This document shows positions 22,685-31,445 of a stretch of 41,223 bases of DNA, one piece after another. A program made the position numbers and the translations under genes. The stretch is taken from NCBI RefSeq assembly GCF_002149035.1, contig NZ_NGFP01000041.1, positions 5,104 to 46,326 of the forward strand. Direction: 5' to 3'. Origin of the DNA: Streptosporangium minutum (GTDB taxonomy: Bacteria; Actinomycetota; Actinomycetes; Streptosporangiales; Streptosporangiaceae). Positions within the stretch are counted from its first letter, which is position 1. The number at the start of each line of letters is the position of its first letter. The notes under the pieces were generated by a model. That model was not told the origin of the DNA. It ran no database searches and saw nothing but the letters and a program-made list of their open reading frames with translations.

Positions 22685-24007
22685 TCAGCCGCGCCCGAGA
22701 CGTCGCAGAAGCAGAACCGACGGGACCGGCCGCGCGCCCATCCGGCGGACCGACTCGGCCACCTCACGGTCGGAGGAGACCACCGCGACGGCACGGCCGG
22801 CGGGCTCGGCGCGGACCAGCTGACGGATCAGGTCGTCGGCGATCTGGCCGGGAGCGCTGAACATCACCCGGACTCCCCGGGGAGCCGACACCGGGACCGG
22901 GCCGTTCAGCTCGGCGCCGTCGAAGACGCAGGTCAGCTCGGTGCGCGTCTGCGCGTACAGCGCGCCGAGCCCGGTGAGCAGGCGGTTGCGCTGGTCGGCG
23001 AGGGTGAGCGTGCCGTAGCCGGTCTTGGTCACGTTGTAGCCGTCCACGATCAGGTGGATCTGCGGCAGGGCGAGCAGCTGGTCGAGAAGGACCGGGTCGT
23101 CGTCGGCGAGCGCCCTGGCGGGCACCGCCTGGACCCCCTGCCTGCCGGGCGCGACCGAGGCCACCGAGTCGGCGGGCCGGCTGATGCTGGAGGGCAGGGC
23201 GAGCTCCCTGCGCAGCCCGGCGGCGGCGTCCTGGAGGGCGTCGAGCAGCATGCGGACCTTGGTGTCCTCCACGCTCCGGCCCTCGCGGGCGGCCCGGCGG
23301 GTGGCCTCCAGCTGCCGCTCGGCATCGGCCACGCGCTCACGGAGACGGCGCAGCTCGCTCTCCCCCGCGCTTCCCGCCGACGCGGCGGCGGCCTTGACCT
23401 CCTGCGCGGCCTCCTCCACCTCGGCGGCCCGCGCGTCGGCCGCCTTGGCCCGCTCGCGGGCGTCGTGCAGCTTGCGGCGGAGGTCGGAGATCTCCGAACG
23501 GGCCGTCTTGAGCTGCTCGCGCAGCCGGTCGGACTCCTCCTTGGCGGCGCTCTTCTGCGCGGCCAGCTGCTCGCGCAGCCGGGTGAGGGTCTGCTCCTGC
23601 GCCGAACCCTCCGCCGCGGCGGCCGACTGCTCCAGGTCCGCGCGGGCGGTCTCCACCATCCCCGCCCAGCCCGGCGGCCGGGTCAGATAGGCGGCGGCGG
23701 CGACCAGGACGGGCTCGGCGGCCGGCGGCATGACGCCCTCGGCGAGGCTGGCCACCAGCTCCGGCCAGCCCGCGCTCAGCGTCTCGGCGACCAGCTCGCG
23801 GAACTTCTTGTCACTCTCCAGCTGGGCGGCGATCGGCGCACTGCCCAGTTTGGCGCGTTTACGAGGGTCGAACCTGGCGATCCCCCTGAGGGGCAGGGGC
23901 ACGGCCGAGGCGGGCATCGACCCCAGGATCTGGGATGCCAGCTCCACGACGTGTAAGCGAACCTGCTCGGGTAACGGACGAGACAGGCCCTCTCCGGCTG
24001 AACTCAT
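22685..24007 (-). CDS. Coiled-coil protein with C-terminal NYN (YacP-like) RNase domain
   Basis: A 440-residue cytoplasmic protein. The N-terminal 120 residues are helical, followed by a long Glu/Arg/Ala-rich coiled coil (about residues 120-260) and a C-terminal NYN/PIN-like domain: IHLIVDGYNVTKTGYG with the catalytic Asp near residue 320, CVFDGAELNG near 360, and VVSSDREVAESVRRMGA near 415. YacP-type NYN proteins are predicted or shown RNases. In actinobacteria such coiled-coil NYN proteins are a conserved but little-studied group. ATG 24007 is chosen with AGGGG upstream; GTG 24010 is one codon earlier. It is divergent from the APH-like gene. Confidence 0.83.
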   Translation of the reverse strand: MSSAGEGLSRPLPEQVRLHVVELASQILGSMPASAVPLPLRGIARFDPRKRAKLGSAPIAAQLESDKKFRELVAETLSAGWPELVASLAEGVMPPAAEPVLVAAAAYLTRPPGWAGMVETARADLEQSAAAAEGSAQEQTLTRLREQLAAQKSAAKEESDRLREQLKTARSEISDLRRKLHDARERAKAADARAAEVEEAAQEVKAAAASAGSAGESELRRLRERVADAERQLEATRRAAREGRSVEDTKVRMLLDALQDAAAGLRRELALPSSISRPADSVASVAPGRQGVQAVPARALADDDPVLLDQLLALPQIHLIVDGYNVTKTGYGTLTLADQRNRLLTGLGALYAQTRTELTCVFDGAELNGPVPVSAPRGVRVMFSAPGQIADDLIRQLVRAEPAGRAVAVVSSDREVAESVRRMGARPVPSVLLLRRLGRG

Positions 24008-24115
24008 CACGGCCCCTACTCGGATTGGTCTTCACGTCAAGGGTACGGCTACCGCACCCTGACCCGGACATGACCGCAAATCCGGCTCCGGCCCGGCGGG
24101 CAGGTGAACTTTAGA

Positions 24116-24143
24116 TGGACAAGCCCTTGATCGCAGGTATACG
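24116..24143 (+). promoter_or_regulatory. Possible promoter of the APH-like gene
   Basis: TGGACA (24116-24121) and TATACG (24138-24143) are 16 bases apart, about 45 bases upstream of the chosen start. It lies in the divergent gap 24008-24187, which shows no other feature. Confidence 0.35.
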
Positions 24144-24187
24144 ACTGTGCCCATCGACGTGTGACGCACGCCACCCCGGAGGGCGCG

Positions 24188-25309
24188 ATGGACGAGCAGG
24201 ACGGCCAGACCGGACAGATGCGCACCTCCACCCGCGACCTCGGCGAGCTGCGCGAGCGGGTGCGCTCCTGGCTCACCGGCCGCCTGGGCCGCCCCGTGAC
24301 GGTGTCGCGGCTGTCGCAGCCCTCGGGCAACGGCATGTCCAGCGAGACCCTGCTCTTCGACGCCTCCTGGGACTCCCCCGAAGGCAGGCGGGAGGTCGGA
24401 TGCGCCGCCCGGATGGCCCCGGCGAGCGAGGCGGTTCCGGTCTTCCCCGCCTACGACCTCGGCAAGCAGTTCGAGGTCATGCGGATGGTCAGGGAGCGCG
24501 CCGGGGTGCCCGCCCCGCGCACCCTCTGGTTCGAACCCGATCCCGGGCCGCTGGGCACGCCGTTCTTCGTGATGGAACGGCTCGCCGGCGACGTGCCGCC
24601 GGACGTGATGCCCTACACCTTCGAGGGCTGGCTGCTCGACGCCTCCCGGGCCGACAGGGACCGGCTGCAACGGCAGAGCGTCGAGATCCTGGCCAGACTG
24701 CACGACACCCCGTTCACCGCCGAGGAGCTTGAAGCAGTGGAGCCCGGCGGGTCCGGCGGGTCCGCCGCCCTGCGCAGGCACGTCGACGACCAGCGGGCCT
24801 ACTACGAGTGGGCGCACGGCTCGATGCGGATCCCGGTGCTGGAGCGGGCGTTCGCCTGGCTGGAGGAGCACTGGCCCGCCGCTCCCGGACCCGCCGTGCT
24901 GAGCTGGGGCGACGCGCGCATCGGAAACGTGATGTACCGGGACTTCACCCCGGTGGCGGTGCTGGACTGGGAGATGGCCACCGTCGCCCCCCGCGAGCTG
25001 GACATCGCCTGGATGATCTTCCTGCACCAGTTCTTCCAGGAGGTCGCCCAGCTCTTCGGGCTGCCCGGCCTGCCGGATTTCATGCGGCGCGAGGACGTCT
25101 GCCGGACATACCAGGAAATCACCGGCTACAGCCCTCGCGACATGGAGTTCTACGAGATGTACGCTGCGCTCCGGCACGGCGTCATCATGGCCCGCGTCTG
25201 GCACCGGCGCATCCACTTCGGCGAGCAGCCCATGCCCGACGACCCCGACGACCTGGTCATGCACCGGGCCGCGATCGAGCGGATGCTGGACGGGAGCCAC
25301 GGCTGCTGA
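24188..25309 (+). CDS. Phosphotransferase family protein (APH-like kinase fold)
   Basis: A 373-residue protein with the aminoglycoside phosphotransferase-like (PF01636) fold. The N-lobe is around residues 30-100 and the hinge FFVMERLAG near 127; the catalytic loop LSWGDARIGNVMY near 240 contains the Asp and Asn (the usual His of HGD is replaced by Trp), and the metal-binding VLDWEMATVAPRELD is near 260. The ACAD10/FadE36-like subgroup, often linked to acyl-CoA metabolism in actinobacteria, fits best; aminoglycoside resistance is unlikely. ATG 24188 has GGAGGG at good spacing, better than the GTG at 24161. The substrate is unknown. Confidence 0.83.
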   Translation: MDEQDGQTGQMRTSTRDLGELRERVRSWLTGRLGRPVTVSRLSQPSGNGMSSETLLFDASWDSPEGRREVGCAARMAPASEAVPVFPAYDLGKQFEVMRMVRERAGVPAPRTLWFEPDPGPLGTPFFVMERLAGDVPPDVMPYTFEGWLLDASRADRDRLQRQSVEILARLHDTPFTAEELEAVEPGGSGGSAALRRHVDDQRAYYEWAHGSMRIPVLERAFAWLEEHWPAAPGPAVLSWGDARIGNVMYRDFTPVAVLDWEMATVAPRELDIAWMIFLHQFFQEVAQLFGLPGLPDFMRREDVCRTYQEITGYSPRDMEFYEMYAALRHGVIMARVWHRRIHFGEQPMPDDPDDLVMHRAAIERMLDGSHGC

Positions 25310-25390
25310 CCCCGTTCCGGTCCCCGGCGGCCGACACCGGGCCGGGGCCGGAGCTTTAAATGTCGGTCGAGGCTCCTATCGTCTTGAACC

Positions 25391-27115
25391 GTGGATTACG
25401 TCGTGCAGGGAACGCTGGACGAATTGGGCACACCGCTCAGCCAGATCACGTTCGTCGTGTTCGACCTGGAGACCACCGGGGTTTCGGCGGGCGAGCACGC
25501 GATCACGGAGATCGGCGCGGTCAAGGTCCGGGGCGGTGAGGTGCTGGGCGAGTTCGGCACCCTCGTCGACCCCGGGTCGCCGATCCCGCCGTTCATCTCG
25601 GTTCTGACCGGCATCACCGACACCATGGTCGCGGCGGCACCGAAGATCGAATCAGTGCTGCCCTCGTTCCTGGAGTTCGCCGAGGGCACCACCCTCGTGG
25701 CGCACAACGCGGGATTCGACCTGGGCTTCATCAAGGCGGCCTGCGCCGCTCACGGCTACCCCCCGCCCACCCATCCGGTGGTCGACACCGTCGTCCTGGC
25801 GCGCAAGCTGCTGACCCGCGACGAGGCGCCCAACTGCAAGCTGTCCACGCTGGCCCGGATCTTCAGCAAGACCGAGCCCCGCCACCGCGCGCTCGCCGAC
25901 GCCCAGGCCACCGTGGACGTGCTCCACGCCCTGCTGGAGCGGGCTGGCTCGTTCGGGGTGCACACCCTGGAGGAGCTCAGGGGCTTCGTCCGCGCGCCCA
26001 CCCCGGAGCAGCGCCGCAAGCGGCACCTGGCCGACGGGGTGCCGACCGGCCCCGGCGTCTACGTCTTCGAGGACGAGCGGGGCGACCCGCTCTACGTCGG
26101 CAAGAGCACCAACCTCCGCAACCGCGTGCGCAGTTACTTCACCGCGGGCGAGACCCGGCCCCGGATCCGCGAGATGATCGGCATCGTCGAGCGGGTCCGG
26201 CCGATCGCCTGCGCGACCGCGCTGGAGGCCGAGGTCAGGGAGCTCAGGCTGATCGGCTCCGCCAAACCGCGCTACAACCGCAGGTCGCGCTTCCCGGAGA
26301 AGATGATCTGGCTCAAGCTCACCGACGAGCCGTTCCCCCGTCTGTCGATCGTCCGTGAGGTCAAGGACGACGGCGCCGGCTATCTGGGCCCGTTCACCAG
26401 CACCCGCGCGGCCGAGGACGCCCGCACCGCGCTGCACGAGGCGGTCCCGCTCCGGCAGTGCACCGAGAAGATCACCTCCCGCACCAGGCGCTCCGCCTGC
26501 GCCCTCGCCGGGCTCGGCAGGTGCGGGGCGCCGTGCGAGGGCCGCCAGAGCGCCGAGGAGTACGGCCTGCACGCCGCGGCCGCACGCCAGGCGATGGAGC
26601 TGGACGTCACCCCCGTCTTCTCCGCCGTCCAGGCGCGCATGGAACGCCTGGCCCTCGAACAGCGCTACGAGGAGGCGGCGGCCGACCGCGACAGGCTCGT
26701 CTCCTACGTCCGTGCCTCCGCGCGCATGCAGCGGCTGAGCGCGCTGACCTCGATCCCCCAGATGGTCGCCGCCTCCCCCGCGGCGGGCGGCGGCTGGCAG
26801 ATCCACGTCGTCCGGTACGGCAGGCTGGCCTCGGCCGGGGTGATGCCCAGGGGCGCGCATCCCACCCCGTTCGTGGACGCGCTGGTGGCCACCGCCGAGA
26901 CCGTCGTGCCGGGACCGGGCCCCGTCCCCGCGGCCAGTGCCGAGGAGACCGAGTGCATCCTGCGCTGGCTGGAGTCCCCCGGGGTGCGGTTGGTGCAGGT
27001 GGAGGGCGCCTGGAGTCTGCCCGCCGGCGGCGCGGGACGGCTCAGGGCCCGCCTCGACCGCGCCTATCCTGCCTCCGAGCCGCACCGGCGGCGTGAGGGG
27101 CGCCCGATGCGCTGA
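25391..27115 (+). CDS. DEDDh 3'-5' exonuclease fused to GIY-YIG/UvrC N-terminal domains
   Basis: A 574-residue predicted DNA-repair nuclease. The N-terminal DnaQ-like domain has FDLETTG (residues 24-30), VAHNAGFD near 103 and the final HRALADA near 163, a complete DEDDh set. A GIY-YIG domain follows (GVYVFEDERGDPLYVGKSTNLRN split around residues 221-240), then a UvrC-like cysteine segment (CALAGLGRCGAPC) and a UVR motif (ERLALEQRYEEAAADRDRLV near 418) that may bind UvrB. The RNase H endonuclease half of UvrC is absent, so it resembles a Cho-like 3' incision enzyme coupled to an exonuclease. The GTG start has no ribosome-binding site; TATCGT eight bases upstream suggests a leaderless mRNA. It corresponds to Rv2191 in position. 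Confidence 0.9.
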   Translation: MDYVVQGTLDELGTPLSQITFVVFDLETTGVSAGEHAITEIGAVKVRGGEVLGEFGTLVDPGSPIPPFISVLTGITDTMVAAAPKIESVLPSFLEFAEGTTLVAHNAGFDLGFIKAACAAHGYPPPTHPVVDTVVLARKLLTRDEAPNCKLSTLARIFSKTEPRHRALADAQATVDVLHALLERAGSFGVHTLEELRGFVRAPTPEQRRKRHLADGVPTGPGVYVFEDERGDPLYVGKSTNLRNRVRSYFTAGETRPRIREMIGIVERVRPIACATALEAEVRELRLIGSAKPRYNRRSRFPEKMIWLKLTDEPFPRLSIVREVKDDGAGYLGPFTSTRAAEDARTALHEAVPLRQCTEKITSRTRRSACALAGLGRCGAPCEGRQSAEEYGLHAAAARQAMELDVTPVFSAVQARMERLALEQRYEEAAADRDRLVSYVRASARMQRLSALTSIPQMVAASPAAGGGWQIHVVRYGRLASAGVMPRGAHPTPFVDALVATAETVVPGPGPVPAASAEETECILRWLESPGVRLVQVEGAWSLPAGGAGRLRARLDRAYPASEPHRRREGRPMR

Positions 27116-27157
27116 TAACTTCGGAGCTGCAAGCCGTACTCAACGAGGAGGAAGCTC

Positions 27158-27445
27158 GTGGTCACCGCGATCGTGCACATCAACGCCGAGGTGGACCGGA
27201 TCCCCGAGGTCGCCCAGACGATCGCCGAGATCGACGGGGTGAGCGAGGTGTACTCCATCACCGGGGAGTACGACCTGATGGCCATGGTCCGGGTCTCCGC
27301 CTACGAGGAGATCGCCGAGGTCATCCCCGGCCGGATCAACAAGGTGGACGGGGTGCTGCGCACCGAGACGCACATCGCCTTCCGCACCTACTCCAGGCAC
27401 GATCTCGACGCCGCCTTCTCGATCGGTCTCGGCGAGTCCGACTGA
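27158..27445 (+). CDS. Stand-alone Lrp/AsnC effector-binding (RAM) domain protein
   Basis: A 95-residue protein consisting only of the Lrp/AsnC C-terminal ligand-binding fold: VTAIVHINAEVDRIPEVA, a GVSEVYSITGEYDLMAMVRV core and TETHIAFRTYS. There is no helix-turn-helix, so it cannot bind DNA alone; stand-alone RAM proteins form oligomers that bind amino acids or act as partners for full-length regulators. The GTG start has GAGGAGGAA upstream. It follows the nuclease gene by 42 bases on the same strand and ends three bases before the convergent kinase gene's stop. Confidence 0.88.
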   Translation: MVTAIVHINAEVDRIPEVAQTIAEIDGVSEVYSITGEYDLMAMVRVSAYEEIAEVIPGRINKVDGVLRTETHIAFRTYSRHDLDAAFSIGLGESD

Positions 27446-27448
27446 CGC

Positions 27449-28258
27449 TCACGCGGGCGGGCGAGGGGCCGAACGGATCTCGCCCGCCGTGGGCAGCCGG
27501 GCCCGCACCTCGAATCCCCCCTCGGGGAGCGCCTCGGCTTCGAGGGTCCCGCCGAAGAGCGTGGCGCGCTCGCGCATGCCGAGCAGGCCGGTGGTCGCCG
27601 TGGTGGTGACCTGGCCGTCGTCGCGGACCAGTACGTCCAGGAAGCCCGGCCGCCAGCGCAGGGTGACGTGGGCCGAGTGCGCCCGGGCGCGCCTGAGGGT
27701 GTTGCTGAGCGCCTCCTGGACGATCCGGTAGGCCGACAGTTCCAGGGCGAGACCGATCTCGACGGGCCTGCCGTCCTCGATCACGTCCACCGTCAGGCCC
27801 GCGGTGCGGACCTGGCTCAGCAGGTCGGAGAGATCCGACAGCTTGGGTTGGGGTGTCCTGCTCCCCGGGGACCCCTCGGTCCTCAGCAGGCACAGTATGC
27901 GCTGGAGCTCCAGAAGCGCCTGGCGGCCCGACTCCTCGGCCAGCCGCAGGGTCTCCCGGGCCCGTCCGGGATCCTTCTCCATGATCATGCGACCGGCGCC
28001 GACGCCGAGCGTCATCATGCTGATCCCGTGGGCGACGACGTCGTGCAGTTCGTGGGCGATGCGGGTGCGTTCCTCGGTGACGGCGGCATGTGCCAGCGCG
28101 TCCTGCTGGTCGGCGAGCTTGTCCTGCTCGCGGCGGAGCCTCAGGAGCAGGAGCCGGCGTTCACGGACGAGTCCCGCGATGACCAGGGACAGGCCGAACA
28201 CCACCAGAAGCACCAGGACAGGCAGTATCTGCTCGGCCGGGGGGTCAACGCACCACAT
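27449..28258 (-). CDS. Orphan sensor histidine kinase (HisKA_3 type)
   Basis: A 269-residue kinase with one predicted membrane helix (about residues 12-30), a short coiled linker, then the dimerisation domain EERTRIAHELHDVVAHGISM with the phospho-accepting His near residue 68, and an HATPase_c domain (EALSNTLRRARAHSAHVTL, VRDDGQ, TGLLGMRERATLFGG). NarL/DesK-type kinases usually have several helices or a sensor domain; this one has almost no extracellular part, so it would sense in the membrane or cytoplasm. No response regulator gene lies beside it. There is no ribosome-binding site before the ATG, but TAGATT ends six bases upstream, so translation is probably leaderless. Confidence 0.88.
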   Translation of the reverse strand: MWCVDPPAEQILPVLVLLVVFGLSLVIAGLVRERRLLLLRLRREQDKLADQQDALAHAAVTEERTRIAHELHDVVAHGISMMTLGVGAGRMIMEKDPGRARETLRLAEESGRQALLELQRILCLLRTEGSPGSRTPQPKLSDLSDLLSQVRTAGLTVDVIEDGRPVEIGLALELSAYRIVQEALSNTLRRARAHSAHVTLRWRPGFLDVLVRDDGQVTTTATTGLLGMRERATLFGGTLEAEALPEGGFEVRARLPTAGEIRSAPRPPA

Positions 28259-28291
28259 GAACGCAATCTAGGACCGCCCTCGGAGAGGCTG

Positions 28292-28334
28292 CATCCCCTC
28301 ACGGGTGGATCTTCCGTCCGCCCGTGAGGGGATG
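28292..28334 (-). terminator. Strong hairpin between trpD and the kinase gene
   Basis: CATCCCCTCACGGG (28292-28305) and CCCGTGAGGGGATG (28321-28334) are perfect 14-base arms around a 15-base loop, eight bases after the trpD stop. No T-tract follows. It separates trpD from the downstream kinase, whose promoter lies after it. Confidence 0.7.
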
Positions 28335-28342
28335 ATCCGAGG

Positions 28343-29389
28343 TCAGCGCGGCTTCAGCGCCTGGCTGGTCTCGATCCAGCGGTCGAGGGTGGCCGCGGCG
28401 GCACCGGAGTCGAGGGCCTGGACGGCCCGGCCGTAGCCGACGGACATGGCGGCGTCGAGGTCGTCGCCCTTGCCTTCGAGGGCGACCAGCGCGGCGGCGG
28501 CGTTGAGCAGCACCGCGTCACGGACCGGGCCGGTCTTGCCGCCGACCAGGTCGCGCACGGCCTGGGCGTTGTACACCACGTCCCCGCCGCGCAGCGCGTC
28601 GGGAGCGGCCCTGGGGATGTCCAGCACGGCCGGGTCGAAGACGGCCCGGGTGGCGTTGCCCTCGCGCACCACCCAGACCGTGGAGGTGGTCGCGGTGGTG
28701 AGCTCGTCCAGCCCGTCGTCGCCCCGGAAGACCAGCGCCGACACCCCGCGCTCGGCGAACACGCCCGCGACCACGGGGAGCATGCCCGGGTCGAAGATGC
28801 CGATGGCCTGGGCCTCGGGCCTGGCCGGGTTGGTCAGCGGGCCCAGGAAGTTGAAGACCGTCGGGATCCCGAGCTCCTTGCGCGACGGGCCGGCGAAGCG
28901 CAGGGCCGGGTGGTAGAGCGGCGCGAAGCAGAAGGCGATGCCCGCCTCCAGCGCGACCTTGGCGGTGCCGGACGGGGGCAGGTCGAGCACGACCCCCAGG
29001 TGCTCCAGCACGTCGGCGGCACCGCAGGAGGAGGACGCGGAGCGGTTGCCGTGCTTGACCACCCGCGCGCCCGCGGCGGCGGCCACGATCGCGGCCATGG
29101 TCGAGACGTTGACCGTGTGCGCGCGGTCGCCGCCGGTGCCGACGACGTCGACGATGGGACCCTCCACCGACAGCGGGGTGGCCCGCTCCAGCATCGTGCG
29201 CGCCAGCCCGGTCACCTCCGCGACCGTCTCCCCCTTCGCCCGCAGGGCCACGGCGAAGCCGGCGATCTGTGCGGGCGTGGCCGAACCGGACATGATCTCG
29301 TTCATCGCCCAGGCGGTCTCGTCCGCCGTGAGGTGCTCACCGGCGAGCAGGGCCGTCAGCAGCGCGGGCCAGGTGGTGCGCGCGTCCAT
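28343..29389 (-). CDS. trpD: Anthranilate phosphoribosyltransferase
   Basis: A 348-residue enzyme of tryptophan synthesis that transfers phosphoribose from PRPP to anthranilate. It shows the PRPP loop [15 protein letters not shown] near residue 84, the anthranilate-binding [18 protein letters not shown] near 113, [19 protein letters not shown] near 170 and the metal-binding DGLDELTT near 228. Its length is normal. The ATG has GGAG upstream. It stands alone, away from other trp genes, between a histidine kinase and a receiver-like gene, as in other actinobacteria where trpD adjoins ctaE-qcrCAB. Confidence 0.95.
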   Translation of the reverse strand: MDARTTWPALLTALLAGEHLTADETAWAMNEIMSGSATPAQIAGFAVALRAKGETVAEVTGLARTMLERATPLSVEGPIVDVVGTGGDRAHTVNVSTMAAIVAAAAGARVVKHGNRSASSSCGAADVLEHLGVVLDLPPSGTAKVALEAGIAFCFAPLYHPALRFAGPSRKELGIPTVFNFLGPLTNPARPEAQAIGIFDPGMLPVVAGVFAERGVSALVFRGDDGLDELTTATTSTVWVVREGNATRAVFDPAVLDIPRAAPDALRGGDVVYNAQAVRDLVGGKTGPVRDAVLLNAAAALVALEGKGDDLDAAMSVGYGRAVQALDSGAAAATLDRWIETSQALKPR

Positions 29390-29407
29390 GGGGGTCTCCA
29401 GAAGGTT

Positions 29408-29836
29408 CTACCGGGCGGTCAGGCGGGTGGAGAGGCGGCGGCGCATCAGGTCGGCGACGGTGTCGGCCAGGACCACCGGGTCGATCGGCTGCGGCACGAC
29501 GGCCTCGGCTCGGGACCATTCGGCCAGCCAGCGGTCGTCGCGGCGGGCGATCAGCAGGCAGATCGGCGGGCAGTCGTAGACCTCGTCCTTGGCCTGCCGC
29601 GCCACGCCCATGCCACCGGCCGGCTGCGCCTCGGCGTCGAGCACGGCGACGTCGATCTCGTCCGAGTCGAGGTGCTGGACGACCTTGGCGTGGGTGGCGC
29701 ACTCCACGATCTCCACGAGGGGCACGTCGGCGGCGGGACGCCGGCCGATCGCCTGACGCACCTTCTCGCGGGTGCTCGCGTCGTCGCTGTAGACGAGGAC
29801 CCTCATTTTGTCGTCGGCGCTCACGGTCGCACTCAC
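29408..29836 (-). CDS. Degenerate response-regulator receiver protein
   Basis: A protein of about 140 residues consisting of one receiver-like domain: [16 protein letters not shown] with the acidic pair, the putative phospho-site Asp in [15 protein letters not shown], and [16 protein letters not shown], where the usual invariant Lys before Pro is Gln. There is no output domain. Loss of the Lys suggests an unphosphorylated or pseudo-receiver that acts by binding. The start is uncertain: GTG 29836 (used here), GTG 29824 and ATG 29806 are in frame; none has a well-spaced ribosome-binding site. It is divergent from the ctaE-qcrCAB operon and 18 bases upstream of trpD. Confidence 0.72.
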   Translation of the reverse strand: MSATVSADDKMRVLVYSDDASTREKVRQAIGRRPAADVPLVEIVECATHAKVVQHLDSDEIDVAVLDAEAQPAGGMGVARQAKDEVYDCPPICLLIARRDDRWLAEWSRAEAVVPQPIDPVVLADTVADLMRRRLSTRLTAR

Positions 29837-29927
29837 TATCCCTTGTCGATGTATGGTCACCTGGGATGCTACCGGTCACCCGGCCCGCGGACCCAGGCCG
29901 GAGGCATCGGCGAGCGAAATGCCCCGT

Positions 29928-29948
29928 ACGTCCACTTTGAATGGACGT
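29928..29948. promoter_or_regulatory. Inverted repeat upstream of ctaE-qcrCAB
   Basis: ACGTCCA (29928-29934) and TGGACGT (29942-29948) are perfect 7-base arms around CTTTGAA, a possible operator about 55 bases upstream of ctaE. A second small hairpin (CCCCC-TATT-GGGGG, 29954-29967) follows. No confident -10/-35 pair could be assigned. Confidence 0.4.
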
Positions 29949-30001
29949 TTGAGCCCCCTATTGGGGGGTCGTGCGGCGACCCGAGCCGGGGAGCCGCAAT
30001 A

Positions 30002-30619
30002 ATGCTGCCCGTGGCGACAGCATCCGCAATCTCAACGACGACGACAGCACACTCGTCCCGCAGGCCAGATCTGGTCAGCGTCGGGACGATCGTCTGGCTG
30101 TCCTCTGAGCTCATGTTCTTCGCGGCGCTGTTCGCGATGTACTTCACCATCCGGTCGGTGAGCCTCGGCCAGGGTCTGCCCTGGCCCGAGGCCCACCTGA
30201 ACGTTCCGTTCTCGCTGGCCAACACGATCATCCTGGTCCTGTCGAGCGTGACCTGCCAGCTGGGCGTGTGGGCGGCCGAGAAGGGCCAGGTCGCCAAGCT
30301 GCGCTTCTGGTACATCGTCAGCTTCCTGATGGGCGCCGTGTTCGTCGGCGGCCAGCTGTACGAGTACAGCCAGCTGGTCCACGAGGGGCACACCCTGTCG
30401 CACTCCGCGTACGACTCGGTGTTCTACCTGACCACGGGCTTCCACGGCCTCCACGTGACCGGTGGACTGATCGCGTTCCTGTTCATGCTGGGACGCACGT
30501 ACGCCGCGAAGCGCTTTACCCGTGAGCAGGCGACCAGCGCGATCGTCGTGTCCTACTACTGGCACTTCGTCGACGTGGTCTGGATTGGCCTTTTCGTGAC
30601 CATCTACGGCATTCATTAA
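30002..30619 (+). CDS. ctaE: Cytochrome c oxidase subunit III
   Basis: A 205-residue membrane protein with five hydrophobic segments, the actinobacterial short form of aa3 oxidase subunit III. Diagnostic pieces are [17 protein letters not shown] near residue 33, GQLYEYSQL near 120, [14 protein letters not shown] near 145 and [12 protein letters not shown] near 182. It stabilises the catalytic core of the oxidase in the plasma membrane. ATG 30002 has GGGGAG eight bases upstream; GTG 30011 is possible. It heads the ctaE-qcrC-qcrA-qcrB operon, which in actinobacteria couples oxidase and bc1 complex synthesis. Confidence 0.95.
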   Translation: MLPVATASAISTTTTAHSSRRPDLVSVGTIVWLSSELMFFAALFAMYFTIRSVSLGQGLPWPEAHLNVPFSLANTIILVLSSVTCQLGVWAAEKGQVAKLRFWYIVSFLMGAVFVGGQLYEYSQLVHEGHTLSHSAYDSVFYLTTGFHGLHVTGGLIAFLFMLGRTYAAKRFTREQATSAIVVSYYWHFVDVVWIGLFVTIYGIH

Positions 30620-30635
30620 GGAATCGGGGATCTCA

Positions 30636-31445
30636 GTGAACAGGATCACCGCTAGGCGGCGGCATCCCCTCGCGAGATACGCCGTCCTGCTTCTGGCCCT
30701 CGGGCTGGTCGGAGGGTTCTACACCCTCGTGGCCCCGCCGGGCGAGCGGGCCGACGCGGCCATCGCGGCCGGCAGGGCCGACGACGTGGCGCAGGGCAAG
30801 AAACTCTTCGAGCAGAGCTGCGCGAGCTGCCACGGCCTCAACGCCGAAGGCACCGCACAGGGTCCGTCGCTCGTCGGCGTCGGCGCGGCCGCCGTGGACT
30901 TCCAGGTCAGCAGCGGCCGTATGCCCCTGGCCAACCCCGGCGCCCAGGCACCGCGCAAGCCCACGGCTCCGTGGGTCAACGACGAGACCATCAAGCAGCT
31001 CTCGGCCTACATCCAGTCTCTCGGCGGCGGCCCGACCGTCCCCACGCAGGAGCAGGTCGACCCCGCCAAGGGCGACAAGGCGAAGGGTGGCGAGCTGTTC
31101 CGCGCGAACTGCATCCAGTGCCACAACTTCGTCGGCGCGGGCGGCGCCCTGACCCAGGGCAAGTACGCCCCGCCGCTGCACGAGGCCACCCCGACGCAGA
31201 TCTACGAGGCCATGATCACTGGCCCGCAGGCCATGCCGGTGTTCAACGACAGCATCATCACTCCCGAGCAGAAGCGGGACATGATCGCCTACATCGTGGG
31301 CGTGCGTGAGGAGCCCAACCCCGGCGGCGCAGGTCTCGGCCGCATCGGCCCGGTAACCGAGGGCCTGGTGGCCTGGATCGCGGGCATCAGCCTGCTCGTC
31401 CTGGCCGCCATCTGGATCACCGCGAAGAAGCGACAGGCCCACTAA
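30636..31445 (+). CDS. qcrC: Diheme cytochrome c subunit of the bcc complex
   Basis: A 269-residue subunit with an N-terminal membrane anchor (about residues 13-31), two class I cytochrome c domains with CASCH at 62-66 and CIQCH at 159-163, and a C-terminal membrane helix (about 243-263). In actinobacteria this diheme protein replaces soluble cytochrome c, passing electrons from the bc1 complex directly to the aa3 oxidase within a supercomplex. The GTG start follows GGGGATC. It is 16 bases after ctaE, and its TAA shares one base with the qcrA ATG. Confidence 0.96.
   Translation: MNRITARRRHPLARYAVLLLALGLVGGFYTLVAPPGERADAAIAAGRADDVAQGKKLFEQSCASCHGLNAEGTAQGPSLVGVGAAAVDFQVSSGRMPLANPGAQAPRKPTAPWVNDETIKQLSAYIQSLGGGPTVPTQEQVDPAKGDKAKGGELFRANCIQCHNFVGAGGALTQGKYAPPLHEATPTQIYEAMITGPQAMPVFNDSIITPEQKRDMIAYIVGVREEPNPGGAGLGRIGPVTEGLVAWIAGISLLVLAAIWITAKKRQAH

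Noticed and set aside
28910-30001. Long N-terminal extension of ctaE
   Set aside because: It runs antisense through trpD and the receiver gene; ATG 30002 has a ribosome-binding site and matches known CtaE length.
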